The translations under genes and the position numbers were made by a program. From contig NZ_RJUU01000002.1 in NCBI RefSeq assembly GCF_003751445.1, forward strand, positions 868,001 through 932,000: 64,000 nt of DNA, read 5' to 3'. Numbering within the stretch: position 1 is the first letter of the stretch; the number at the start of each line of letters is the position of its first letter. The notes beneath the pieces were generated by a model, which did not search any database, was not told the origin of the DNA, and saw only the letters and a program-made list of their open reading frames with translations. Origin of the DNA: Streptomyces sp. 840.1. GTDB taxonomy: Bacteria; Actinomycetota; Actinomycetes; Streptomycetales; Streptomycetaceae. Below are positions 37,719-45,762 of this stretch, one piece after another.

Positions 37719-39953
37719 TCAGCGCAGGGTCTCGGGCAGCTTCTCGCGATGGATGATGCCCAGGCGCTGGGTGGCGCGGGTCAGCGCCACGTACAGATCG
37801 CTGGTCCCGTACCGGCCGGGCTCCACGACCAGTACATGGTCGAATTCGAGCCCCTTCGCCTGCCGGGGTTCGAGCAGCACCACCGGGCGGGTCAGGTCGG
37901 GCTCGGCGCCGGCCGTGACGCCGTCCAGCGGCGCCGCGATCTCCGCGTGGAGGGCGGCAGGCGCGATCACCGCGAGGCGGCCCTCCTCGGGCGTCAGCTC
38001 GGAGACCGCCCGCGCCACCGCGCCCGCCAGGTCCTCGCCGGCGTCCCGGATCCACGGCACCTCGCCGGTGGACCGCACCGAACCCGGCGGCTCGAAGGAG
38101 GGGTCCTCGGCCCGTACCACCCGGGCCGCCAGCTCCATGATCTCGGCGGGCGTACGGTAGTTGACCCTGAGCGTCGTGTGCTCGAAGCGGTCGCCCACGT
38201 AGGGCTGCAGGATCTTCTCCCACGAGCCGACGCCCGCCTCCTCGGAGGTCTGCGCGGGGTCGCCGACCAGGGTCATCGCACGGGTCGGGGAGCGGCGCAT
38301 CAGCAGCCGCCACGCCATCGGTGAGAGCTCCTGCGCCTCGTCGACGATGATGTGCCCGAAGGCCCAGGTCCGGTCGGCGGCGGCGCGCTCCGCCGCGCTG
38401 CGGTGATCGGCCTCCTCCTGCCGGTCCGCCATCCGTTCGGCGTCGATGATGTCGTGCGCGGCGAGCACCTCGGACTCCTCGTCCTCGAACTCGTACGACT
38501 CCGAGCCCCTCGACAGCTCCAGGACGCCTTGTGCGTAAGCGATCCGCTCCTGGCGTTCTGCCTCGGCGGCCGCGCGCTCCGCGCTGTCGTCGACCCCCAG
38601 GAGTTCCGCCACCTCGTCCAGCAGCGGGACGTCGGCGGGCGTCCACGCCCCTTCGCCGGGCGCACGCCGGACGGCCGCGGCGTCCGCGTCCGGTACGTAG
38701 ACGGGCTCGGCCAGATAGTCGCTGAGGAACCCCTCCGGGGTGAGCGGCGGCCACAGCTCGTCGACCGCGGAGTGCACCTCCTTGCTGACGGCCACGTTCC
38801 TGCCGAGCTGGGCGATGTCGTCGGGGCCCAGGAAGTTGGGCCCGCCGTGCGGGTCGGCGCCGATGCGCTCGGTGAGCTGCGCGGTGAGCGCGTCGATGAT
38901 CCGGAAGGCGAAGTGGGGGCGGGCGAGGTTGTGGGGCAGCCGGGTTTCGCGGGCCGCCTGCCGGGCCTCGTAGGCGATCTCCCAGTCCAGGACGAGATCG
39001 CCGTCGTCGTGCCGGATGACCAGCGGGGCGCCCGGCTCGGGCAGCTGCTGCCGGTCGCGGACGGCGAGGGCGAGTGCCTCGGCCATCGCCGCGCCGCCCT
39101 TGACGGCGGCGGCGCGGGAAGTGTCGGTGCCGTCGGCATGGACCCCGGGGAAGAGCTCGGCCTGGGTGGCGAGCAGGACGCCGGTCTCGCCGAGCGCGGG
39201 CAGCACCTCGCCGATGTAGCGCAGGAAGGCCGGGTTCGGGCCCACGATCAGGACCGCGCGCTTGGCGAGCAGTTCCCGGTGCTCGTACAGCAGATACGCC
39301 GCGCGGTGCAGGGCCACCGCCGTCTTTCCGGTGCCGGGCCCGCCCTCGACGACGAGGACGCCGCGGTGCGGGGCGCGGATGATGCGGTCCTGTTCGGCCT
39401 GGATGGTCCGCACGATGTCGCTCATGCGGCCGGTGCGGGCGGAGTTCACGGCGGCGAGCAGCACGGCGTCGCCGCTCGGATCCTCGAAGCCGGTGCGCTC
39501 CCGGTCCCCGACGTCGAGGATCTCGTCGTGCAGCTCCGTGACGGCTCGGCCCTCGGTGGTGATGTGCCGGCGCCGGCGCAGCCCCATCGTCGTGTGACCC
39601 GTGGCGAGGTAGAACGGGCGGGCCACCGGTGCGCGCCAGTCGATCAGCAGCGGTGTGTGCGCGGTGTCGTCCTCGCGGATTCCGATCCGGCCGATGTGGT
39701 GGGCCGCGCCGGTGGCGAGGTCGATGCGGCCGAAACACAGCGAGCCGTCCACGGAGTTCAGGGCCGCCAGCAGGCCCGAGCGTTCGGCGACAAGCACGTC
39801 GCGCTCGTGACGGGCCTGCAGACCCGTACCGACCGGGGTCAGCGCGTCCTGGACGTGCTGGGCGGTCGTGCCGCGCAGCGCATCGACGCGGTCGTAGAGC
39901 CGGTCGATGAATTCCTGCTCCTTCTGCAATTCGGAGCTTTCCCGAGTTGACAA
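37719..39953 (-). CDS. HelD/HelR-type UvrD-like helicase acting on RNA polymerase
   Basis: A 744-residue superfamily 1 ATPase. The N-terminal coiled arm is SSELQKEQEFIDRLYDRVDA. Walker A is GGPGTGKTAVALHRAAYLLY, Walker B is IIVDEAQELSPMAW, followed by LVGDPAQTSEEAG, LRVNYRTPAEIMELA, KGLEFDHVLVVEP and LYVALTRATQRLG. This set and the RIGIREDDTAHTPLLIDWRAPVARPFY segment are typical of HelD, which recycles stalled RNA polymerase. Streptomyces HelR relatives also displace rifamycins. I use TTG 39953, five bases after AGGGAG; GTG 40028 would add 25 residues overlapping the predicted leader hairpin. It is transcribed from a promoter region containing a 40-bp palindrome. Confidence 0.9.
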   Translation of the reverse strand: MSTRESSELQKEQEFIDRLYDRVDALRGTTAQHVQDALTPVGTGLQARHERDVLVAERSGLLAALNSVDGSLCFGRIDLATGAAHHIGRIGIREDDTAHTPLLIDWRAPVARPFYLATGHTTMGLRRRRHITTEGRAVTELHDEILDVGDRERTGFEDPSGDAVLLAAVNSARTGRMSDIVRTIQAEQDRIIRAPHRGVLVVEGGPGTGKTAVALHRAAYLLYEHRELLAKRAVLIVGPNPAFLRYIGEVLPALGETGVLLATQAELFPGVHADGTDTSRAAAVKGGAAMAEALALAVRDRQQLPEPGAPLVIRHDDGDLVLDWEIAYEARQAARETRLPHNLARPHFAFRIIDALTAQLTERIGADPHGGPNFLGPDDIAQLGRNVAVSKEVHSAVDELWPPLTPEGFLSDYLAEPVYVPDADAAAVRRAPGEGAWTPADVPLLDEVAELLGVDDSAERAAAEAERQERIAYAQGVLELSRGSESYEFEDEESEVLAAHDIIDAERMADRQEEADHRSAAERAAADRTWAFGHIIVDEAQELSPMAWRLLMRRSPTRAMTLVGDPAQTSEEAGVGSWEKILQPYVGDRFEHTTLRVNYRTPAEIMELAARVVRAEDPSFEPPGSVRSTGEVPWIRDAGEDLAGAVARAVSELTPEEGRLAVIAPAALHAEIAAPLDGVTAGAEPDLTRPVVLLEPRQAKGLEFDHVLVVEPGRYGTSDLYVALTRATQRLGIIHREKLPETLR

Positions 39954-39988
39954 AATGGCTCCCTGCCGGATATGGTTTTGCTTAGTGG

Positions 39989-40006
39989 CCCCCAGTGAGG
40001 GGCCTT
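39989..40006. repeat. GC hairpin in the helD leader
   Basis: GGCCCC (39989-39994), six-base loop, GGGGCC (40001-40006). On + it is followed by TTTT and looks like an intrinsic terminator. On - it lies in the presumed helicase leader, upstream of the TTG start. Which strand uses it is unclear. Confidence 0.5.
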
Positions 40007-40040
40007 TTCTGTGGGCGCACAGAAACACTCAATATACCTG

Positions 40041-40080
40041 GGAAAATCCCCGGTCCGCAATTGCGGGCCGGGGATTTTCC
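40041..40080. promoter_or_regulatory. 40-bp near-perfect palindrome at the divergent helD/GNAT promoter region
   Basis: The arms 40041-40060 and 40061-40080 are reverse complements except for one position. The outer part is GGAAAATCCCCGG / CCGGGGATTTTCC and the centre CCGCAATTGCGG-like. A TATATT on the minus strand at 40036-40031 could be the helD -10, which would put the palindrome over its -35 region as an operator. Confidence 0.55.
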
Positions 40081-40162
40081 GTTCCGTGGGACGTGCCGTG
40101 ACGTGCCCCGGGACGGTCGGCCGCCCGGCCTGCGGGGCGCGGCGCTGGTTAGGCTGCTCGTC

Positions 40163-40738
40163 ATGAACACGGCTTCGACCGGCGGCAGAACGTGTGAGCC
40201 CGCCATCCTGGACGCGGCGGACCTGGCGTCCGACGCGGAGCGTGGGCCCCGGTTCGCGGCATCGGCCCACCGCATCGTGGCGGACCTCGTCCGGGACGGC
40301 GCCGCGCTGGGCTGGGTCGACCCTCCCGCGCCCGATGAGGTGGCGGACCTCCTCGACGGGGTAATCGCCGCGACGCGGGTGGGCGATGCCGCCCTGCGCG
40401 CCGTGTACATGGACCGAAGCCTGGTCGGGCTGGGCTACTGGACGCGCTATACGCGGCCCACTCACCGCCCGCACGCGGATCTGGAGAAGGTCGCGGTGGC
40501 CGCCGCCGTCCACGGCCGGGGTATCGGCCGGGCGCTGACCGCCGCGCTGGTCGCCGATGCCAGGAAGGCGGGGATCGAGGTCCTCACCCTGGACGCCCGG
40601 GGCGACAACAGCGGTGCCCTGCACCTCTACCGCTCTCTCGGCTTCACCGAGTACGGGCGCCTGCCCGGCTTCGTCGCCGTCGGTGAACGCCGCTACGACA
40701 AGGTCTTCTGCATGCTGGACTTCCGCCAGGAGGCGTGA
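40163..40738 (+). CDS. GNAT-family N-acetyltransferase
   Basis: A 191-residue acetyl-CoA-dependent acyltransferase. The core motif A is LEKVAVAAAVHGRGIGRALTAALVADARKAG, with the R-G-x-G-R acetyl-CoA loop, followed by LTLDARGDNSGALHLYRSLGFTEYGRLPGF (motif B, including the Tyr and ALHLYRSLGF). The N-terminal 60 residues are less conserved. The substrate cannot be told from sequence. ATG 40163 is preceded by TAGGCT at 40150-40155 with a seven-base gap and no Shine-Dalgarno, which is the pattern of a leaderless message. It is divergent from the helicase. Confidence 0.88.
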   Translation: MNTASTGGRTCEPAILDAADLASDAERGPRFAASAHRIVADLVRDGAALGWVDPPAPDEVADLLDGVIAATRVGDAALRAVYMDRSLVGLGYWTRYTRPTHRPHADLEKVAVAAAVHGRGIGRALTAALVADARKAGIEVLTLDARGDNSGALHLYRSLGFTEYGRLPGFVAVGERRYDKVFCMLDFRQEA

Positions 40739-40783
40739 CGCGCGCGGGCGGAGGACCCGTCGGCCCAGCCGGGCGGAAGCCAG

Positions 40784-40826
40784 GTGTCAATCAGGGTTGA
40801 CACAATTCATTGTGTCAACCTACATT
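40784..40826 (+). promoter_or_regulatory. DUF998 promoter with three repressor-type half-sites
   Basis: GTGTCAA (40784-40790), TTGACAC (40797-40803) and GTGTCAA (40812-40818) alternate in orientation. The last two form the perfect 11-2-11 repeat GTTGACACAAT-TC-ATTGTGTCAAC. TTGACA also serves as -35 (40797-40802), with TACATT (40821-40826) as -10 after 18 bases. Any protein bound here would cover the promoter. Confidence 0.65.
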
Positions 40827-40832
40827 GACGGG

Positions 40833-41444
40833 ATGGGGAATCAAGTCCTGCTCGTCTGCGGAATGGCCGCCGGCCCTCTCTTCACCGTCGCGTACCTGCT
40901 GGAAGGCGCCGGCCGCGTGGGCTACAGACCGCGCCGCCATCCCGTCAGCTCGCTCACCCTCGGCCCTGCCGGGTGGGCACAGACCGTCAACTTCCTCTTC
41001 GCGGGCGGGCTGTCGCTGGCCTTCGCTGTGGCTCTGTGGCGTGTCGGGCCCTTCGAGTGGGGCGCCCTGCTGGTCGGCGCGTGGGCGGTCGGTCTGCTGG
41101 GAGCAGGCGCCTTCCGGACGGATCCGGTGAGCGGCTACCCGCCCGGCACGCCTGATCGGCTCCGGCGTCACACCCGCGCGGGGGCTCTGCATGACCTGTT
41201 CTCCTCCATCGGCTTCCTGGCCCTCGCTGCCGCCTGCTTCGTATACGCCCCGTCCGGCCCGCCCGGCTGGGCCGTCTGCTCGATCGCCTGCGGTGTCCTC
41301 TTCGTGGCGACGATGGCCCTGGCCAGTGCCGCGTTCGATCAGCGGCAACGCTGGGTCGACATCGGCGGACTGCTTCAGCGCATCTCGCTGACCATCGGCT
41401 GGGCCTGGCAGCTACTGCTCGCCGTGCGCATCCTGAACACCTGA
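40833..41444 (+). CDS. DUF998-family membrane protein
   Basis: A 203-residue integral membrane protein with about six hydrophobic helices (MGNQVLLVCGMAAGPLFTVA; TVNFLFAGGLSLAFAVALW; LLVGAWAVGLLGAGAF; FSSIGFLALAAACFVYA; CSIACGVLFVATMALAS; SLTIGWAWQLLLAVRI). The loop FRTDPVSGYPPGTP between helices 3 and 4 is characteristic of DUF998. Function is unknown; members occur next to TetR-type regulators. ATG 40833 sits six bases after the predicted -10, so transcription probably starts at the start codon itself. An in-frame GTG at 40812 lies inside the operator and is unlikely to be used. No regulator gene is adjacent. Confidence 0.87.
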   Translation: MGNQVLLVCGMAAGPLFTVAYLLEGAGRVGYRPRRHPVSSLTLGPAGWAQTVNFLFAGGLSLAFAVALWRVGPFEWGALLVGAWAVGLLGAGAFRTDPVSGYPPGTPDRLRRHTRAGALHDLFSSIGFLALAAACFVYAPSGPPGWAVCSIACGVLFVATMALASAAFDQRQRWVDIGGLLQRISLTIGWAWQLLLAVRILNT

Positions 41445-41584
41445 GCAGGCGGGCAAATCCAGGCAGCGGGAGGCCGCGTGTCACGCGAGCCGGAGATCAT
41501 TCACGGGACAGCCCTTAGGCTGCCAACCGTCGCCGTCGCCTTCGCGCGGCGCCCGTCCCCGTCACCGATCCAGGAGCGCGCAAG

Positions 41585-42145
41585 ATGTCCGACCCCGCCC
41601 GGCAGTACCCGTACCCCGACGCGTTCCGGCCGGACGACGCGCCTGCTCCGCACGCGCTGCTCGCACCACTGACCGGGTTCCTGGGCACCTGGACCGGGCA
41701 GGGCCGCGGTGAATACCCGACGCTCGCCCAGGAGTTCCGGTACGCGCAGGAGGTGACGTTCAGTCATGACGGGCGCCCCTTCCTCCACTACGAGGCGCGC
41801 GCCTGGCTGCTCGACGCGGACGACGCCCCGCTGCGGCCCTCGGCGCGGGAGAGCGGCTGGTGGCGGATGCAGCCGGACGGGCGTGTGGAGGCGCTGATCA
41901 CTCAGCCCACCGGTGTCGCGGAGATCCTGACGGGCAGTGCTGCGGACGGCGTGGCCGACCTGGCCACCCATCGGGTCGCCCTCGCGCCCACCGCCAAGGA
42001 GGTCAGCGCCACACGCCGCCGTTACACGCTGACGGCCGACGGCACGCTCGAATTCGTCCACGACCTCGCGGCTGTCGGCCAGCCGCTCCAGCACCACCTT
42101 TCCGCGCTTCTGCGACGCGAGGGGAGCCGGAACCTCTCGCTTTGA
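41585..42145 (+). CDS. Nitrobindin-like beta-barrel protein
   Basis: A 186-residue protein of the FABP-like nitrobindin/THAP4-C family. The signature [13 protein letters not shown] (G-x-W-x-G-x-G) lies at residues 34-46, followed by strands [25 protein letters not shown], then [21 protein letters not shown]. Nitrobindins bind ferric haem in a barrel and handle nitric oxide or peroxynitrite. A proximal histidine is expected near the C-terminus, and [18 protein letters not shown] offers candidates. TTAGGCT at 41514-41520 may be part of the promoter. It stands alone. Confidence 0.86.
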   Translation: MSDPARQYPYPDAFRPDDAPAPHALLAPLTGFLGTWTGQGRGEYPTLAQEFRYAQEVTFSHDGRPFLHYEARAWLLDADDAPLRPSARESGWWRMQPDGRVEALITQPTGVAEILTGSAADGVADLATHRVALAPTAKEVSATRRRYTLTADGTLEFVHDLAAVGQPLQHHLSALLRREGSRNLSL

Positions 42146-42156
42146 CCGGGTCGGAT

Positions 42157-42191
42157 CTGCCGTCTGCCGTCTGCCGTCTGCCGTTCGCCGT
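42157..42191. repeat. CTGCCGT tandem repeat
   Basis: Four perfect head-to-tail copies of CTGCCGT (42157-42184) and one degenerate copy TCGCCGT (42185-42191), starting 11 bases after the nitrobindin-like stop. It is probably a slippage-prone microsatellite, and its copy number may vary between strains. Confidence 0.85.
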
Positions 42192-42241
42192 CGTGTGGGG
42201 CGGCGGTCGCCCGTCATCGTCCCGGCCGGCCGTGCCCGCGC

Positions 42242-42507
42242 TCATGCGCTGGACGGCACGTTCCGCAGCCGGGCCGCGAACGCCCGCGGATGCGTGGTGT
42301 TGCCGTTGACGGTGCGGCCGGGTCGGGCGCCACGACCAGCGCGAGCTGCCCCGGGGTTGCCGAGCGCGGCGGGCCGGAGCCGCGGACCTCGTAGTGGAGC
42401 GTGGCGCCGTCGGTGTCGAGGAAATCAGGTTCTCCCGGTCGCAGTGGCGGGCGGCGCCCGGAGCGTCGGCCGATGCCCCACACCGTAGTGCATCTATTTA
42501 GATGCAT
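42242..42507 (-). pseudogene. Remnant of an alpha/beta hydrolase gene
   Basis: Only two ends of a hydrolase seem to survive. From 42507 the minus strand reads ...LDTDGATLHYEVRGSGPP, the usual first strand and HG-approach of an alpha/beta hydrolase. In another frame the last part reads NGNTTHPRAFAARLRNVPSS and stops at 42242-42244, which looks like a hydrolase C-terminus. The nucleophile elbow and most of the fold are missing, and the frame changes between the parts. A deletion plus frameshift is the simplest reading. An unrelated small gene cannot be excluded. Confidence 0.5.
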
Positions 42508-42867
42508 CTGTGGAGATGGATTAGAGGCGACGCCGAGCCGGGGTGGCGGGTCGTCACCTCCAGTGAAATGTCCTGATTGAGTGATTAATCGGAATCGTCG
42601 TTAATCGCCCACCGAAGACGCTTTTCTGTGGCTCAAAGGGTATGGAGATTGAGCAAATCACCCTTTTCGGGCGCAGTGGTCAGCATCACCTTCCCGGCCC
42701 GTGACGCGGTGCGTCCGGCTTCGGTTCCCTGTCGTGCCAAGAAAGTTGACTTGGCTTCGGGGATCTGATTCTGAGCATTTCCTTGAATTGATCTTGCGAA
42801 TCAATTGCGATCAAGAATTCAGGGCTTGTTCCGCCCGACGCTTTTCGCTTACGGTCACCGTCAATCC
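42508..42867. other. AT-richer region upstream of the riboswitch
   Basis: About 360 bases with no supported gene and lower GC than the surroundings. It contains GCCAAG-8-CTTGGC at 42737-42756 overlapping a TTGACT hexamer (42747-42752). This presumably holds the promoter for the riboswitch-controlled LysM gene, but I could not fix a -10. Confidence 0.5.
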
Positions 42868-43040
42868 GGATGGAACGCCGAATCCTGCCGCCGTCCGGGA
42901 ACCCGACCACTCACGTACGGCAGGAGCGGGGGACCCAGGTTTGCCGCCGGTCCGGTATCCGGAGCGGCTAGGGGTTAAGTCGCCATCACGTGCGGCCGGA
43001 CATCTCCAGTCCGAACCCGACAGCTCACCTCGCAGGCGGC
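42868..43040 (+). promoter_or_regulatory. c-di-AMP (ydaO/yuaA) riboswitch
   Basis: The leader carries the conserved blocks of the ydaO class in order: CGCCGAATCCTGCCG, GGCAGGAGCGGGGGACCCA, GGGGTTAAGTCG, then CCGAACCCGACAGCTCACCT and CGCAGGC. These match what I recall of leaders of Streptomyces cell-wall hydrolase genes such as rpfA. The ribosome-binding site GGAGAGG of the LysM gene follows at once. In this class c-di-AMP binding usually lowers expression of the downstream gene. The exact ends are approximate. Confidence 0.93.
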
Positions 43041-43056
43041 GGAGAGGAAATGCGCC

Positions 43057-43974
43057 ATGCCCATCATGGGTAACCACCGTCGTTCCAAGTCCACCTCCCT
43101 GACCCGCGGTTTCATCGCCGTGAGCACGGGCGGAGTCGTTCTCGCGCTCCCCCTGATCATGTCCGGGTCCGCTTCTGCCGCACCGGCGCACCCGGTCGTC
43201 GCAGAAAAGTCGGCGACCTCGACCGCCTTTGCTGCCAAGGGAATTGCTGCCCACAAGGCCGAGTCCGCCACCTATTCCGTGGTCTCCGGTGATTCGCTTT
43301 CCAAGATCGCCCGGGGTCATTCCCTCAGCGGTGGCTGGGAGCGGCTCTACCAGGACAACCGGAGTGTGGTCGGCGGAAACCCCGATCTGATTCACCCGGG
43401 CCTCAAGCTGACCATTGGCGCCAAGTCCGCAGCCGCCCCGCACAAGGCCGCGCCGACCGCCGATTCGAAGGCAAAGGCCGCGTCCGAGGCAAAGTCCGCG
43501 GCCGACGCGCAGTCGTCCGACCGGTCCGAGAGTGCCGACCGCGCCGACCGTTCCCAGCGGACGGTCACGCCTGTGGCGGAGAAGACCGCCGCCACCGAGA
43601 CCGTCGCCACCGAGACCGCGGCCACCACTCCCGCACAGGGCGCGACCGCGTACACCGACGACCTCGACGGCTGGATCAAGGAGTCGCTGGCCGTGATGGC
43701 CCAGCACGGCATCCCCGGCAGCTACGACAGCATCCACCGCAACATCATCCGCGAGTCCTCCGGCAACCCGCAGATCGTCAACAACTGGGACTCGAACGCG
43801 GTCGCCGGCACGCCCTCCAAGGGCCTGCTCCAGGTGATCCAGCCCACCTTCGAGGCCTACCACGTGGCCGGTACGTCGATGGACATCCTCGACCCGGTCG
43901 CCAACATCACCGCCGCGTGCAACTACGCCGCGGCCACCTACGGCTCGATCGACAACGTCTTCGGCGCCTACTGA
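43057..43974 (+). CDS. Secreted LysM / transglycosylase-like cell-wall protein
   Basis: A 305-residue exported peptidoglycan-active protein. The signal peptide covers roughly residues 15-48 (GFIAVSTGGVVLALPLIMSG, then SASAAPA). A LysM domain follows (YSVVSGDSLSKIARGHSLSG, then LIHPGLKLTIG), next a low-complexity Ala/Lys/Thr linker (residues 127-195), and a C-terminal lysozyme-like SLT domain with HRNIIRESSGNPQIVNNWDS (catalytic Glu in RESSGN) and GTPSKGLLQVIQPTF. ATG 43057 is nine bases after GGAGAGG. The c-di-AMP riboswitch in its leader ties it to wall remodelling during growth, germination or osmotic change. Confidence 0.94.
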   Translation: MPIMGNHRRSKSTSLTRGFIAVSTGGVVLALPLIMSGSASAAPAHPVVAEKSATSTAFAAKGIAAHKAESATYSVVSGDSLSKIARGHSLSGGWERLYQDNRSVVGGNPDLIHPGLKLTIGAKSAAAPHKAAPTADSKAKAASEAKSAADAQSSDRSESADRADRSQRTVTPVAEKTAATETVATETAATTPAQGATAYTDDLDGWIKESLAVMAQHGIPGSYDSIHRNIIRESSGNPQIVNNWDSNAVAGTPSKGLLQVIQPTFEAYHVAGTSMDILDPVANITAACNYAAATYGSIDNVFGAY

Positions 43975-44011
43975 CATACCCCGGCCCCCACCTTCGGGAG
44001 GAGCCGGGCGC

Positions 44012-44049
44012 AGGGGTGGGAGGGAGCCACGTGGCTCCCTCCCACCCCT
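44012..44049 (+). terminator. Terminator after the LysM gene
   Basis: A perfect 38-bp palindrome: AGGGGTGGGAGGGAGCCAC (44012-44030) followed directly by its reverse complement (44031-44049), then TTTCG. It is a strong intrinsic terminator 38 bases after the stop. Confidence 0.85.
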
Positions 44050-44169
44050 TTCGCGTGCCGTACAACCCTTGCGGCCCACAGGCGGTCGAACGGGACGCGG
44101 GGAAGGCAACGGGCCCTTCCCCGCGTCCCCCCGGACTCGCCCGGTCATCCTTGAACCGAGGAGCCGCTC

Positions 44170-45660
44170 GTGCGCACCAACCGCTCGGCCGCCGTTGTCG
44201 CGGCCGCCTGTCTCCTGACGGCGGTGGCCGGCATCGCTGCCCCCGCCGCCCACGCCGGTACTCCCGGCGGAACGCACGCGAACGACCGCAACAGCGATTT
44301 CGACGGCGACGGCTACGACGACGTGCTCACCGGCGCGCCGGGCGGCACCGTCGGCGGGAAGAAGGGCGCGGGGTACGTCACCGTGCAGTACGGCTCGCCC
44401 ACCGGCACCGGAACGGCCCGCGCGGCCGTCCTCAGCCAGAACACCGCCGGTGTACCGGGGGCCGCCGAGGCGGGCGACGGCTTCGGCCGGGCCCTCGCCA
44501 CCGGCGACCTCGACGGGGACGGCTACGACGACGCGGTCGTCGGCGTACCCGGTGAGGACGTCGAGCCGGTGACCGACGCGGGCGGCGCCGTCGTGCTGTG
44601 GGGCTCCGCGAAGGGGCTCACGGGCGCGGCGGGCGACTGGCTGCAGGCCGACGCTCCCACGGCCGGTGCCAGGTTCGCCGGCGCCCTCGCGGCGGCCCAC
44701 TTCAGCCCCGACATCCCCGGCGACCAGCTCGCCGTGACCGACCACGACGACCTCACGCTCTACCAGTACGACGCGGCCGCGCGCCGGGCATCCGCACCCC
44801 CGCCGCCCCTCTCCCACCAGCGGCTCCCCGGCACGCCGGGCCGCCCGATCCTGCCGGGGGCGATGACCACCGGCGACTACGACGGCAACGGCCTCGCCGA
44901 CCTCGTCGTCTCCGGAGTCACCGGGGGCGACGAACCGGGGTACGGCTGGTCCGCGCTCTTCCTGGCCGAGGTCCAGGGCCTGCGCTACGACCGGGACCTG
45001 CGTGGCGGCCCGGCCGTCGCGTCCGGTGACATCAACGGCGACGGCTACGACGACCTGGTCACCGGGGAGCCCAGCAGCCCGGACGACGGCGGCGAATTCG
45101 TGAACGGCGGCGTGGTCGGCGTGTACTACGGCAGCGCCGGCGACGGCCCGGTCGGCGCCGAGGGTCCCGGCACACCGCCGGTGTGGTGGACCCAGGACAC
45201 CGCCGGTGTCCCCGGCACGGACGAGCGCGGTGACAACTGGGGCGCGGACCTCTCGGTGGCGGACACCGACGGCGACGGATACGCGGACGTGGCGATCGGC
45301 GCCCCGGGCGAGGACATCGGCGCGGTCGCGGACGCCGGAGCGGTCTGGGTGCTGCGCGGCGCGGCCGACGGGCTGACCGCCGCCGCCGCGGCCTCCTGGG
45401 ACCAGGACTCGGGGAACGTGCCGGGCGTCCCCGAGAAGGGGGACCGCTGGGGCGGCCAGGTCCGGCTGTCCGATCCGGACAAGGACGGCCGCTCCGGTCT
45501 GCTCGCCGCGGCGCCCGGCGAGGACGCCGGCAACGGCGTCGTCTGGGTGCTGCCGGCCGGCCCCGGCGGGGTCACCGCCGCCGGCTCGTGGACGTACGAC
45601 GGCGGATCACTCGGCGGCCCGGCGGCCGGCGCCGCGTTCGGGGCCGCGATCGACGAGTAG
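44170..45660 (+). CDS. Secreted FG-GAP/integrin-alpha-repeat protein
   Basis: A 496-residue exported protein with a signal peptide (SAAVVAAACLLTAVAGIAAP, cleavage after AHA) and a seven-bladed beta-propeller built from FG-GAP repeats. Calcium loops are visible in most blades: DFDGDGYDDVLTGAPGG, DLDGDGYDDAVVGVPGED, DYDGNGLADLVVSG, DINGDGYDDLVTGEP, DTDGDGYADVAIGAPGED and the weaker DPDKDGRSGLLAAAPGED. No catalytic domain is attached, so a binding or surface role is likely. GTG 44170 follows GAGGAG. Such proteins are frequent and of unknown function in Streptomyces. Confidence 0.9.
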   Translation: MRTNRSAAVVAAACLLTAVAGIAAPAAHAGTPGGTHANDRNSDFDGDGYDDVLTGAPGGTVGGKKGAGYVTVQYGSPTGTGTARAAVLSQNTAGVPGAAEAGDGFGRALATGDLDGDGYDDAVVGVPGEDVEPVTDAGGAVVLWGSAKGLTGAAGDWLQADAPTAGARFAGALAAAHFSPDIPGDQLAVTDHDDLTLYQYDAAARRASAPPPPLSHQRLPGTPGRPILPGAMTTGDYDGNGLADLVVSGVTGGDEPGYGWSALFLAEVQGLRYDRDLRGGPAVASGDINGDGYDDLVTGEPSSPDDGGEFVNGGVVGVYYGSAGDGPVGAEGPGTPPVWWTQDTAGVPGTDERGDNWGADLSVADTDGDGYADVAIGAPGEDIGAVADAGAVWVLRGAADGLTAAAAASWDQDSGNVPGVPEKGDRWGGQVRLSDPDKDGRSGLLAAAPGEDAGNGVVWVLPAGPGGVTAAGSWTYDGGSLGGPAAGAAFGAAIDE

Positions 45661-45762
45661 CGGCGGGTGCGGCGGGCGGTCCTGACACGGGCCGGGGCCG
45701 CCCCGCAAGCCGGTGCGCGATGGCACTATGAACCTTTCATCCCGCGCGCTACCCTCCGCCGC

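Noticed and set aside
39989..40080. Rifamycin-associated element upstream of helD
   Set aside because: Neither inverted repeat clearly matches the consensus I recall, so I list them as unassigned palindromes rather than name the element.
40147..40165. Possible iron box (GGTTAGGCT) before the GNAT gene
   Set aside because: Only about 10 of 19 positions agree with the iron-regulator consensus and there is no dyad. The match is better explained as a TAGGCT -10 hexamer.
42785..42825. AT-rich partial palindrome (TTGATC ... GATCAA)
   Set aside because: The symmetry breaks in the centre and the site is unrelated to the riboswitch core, so the evidence is too weak to call it an operator.
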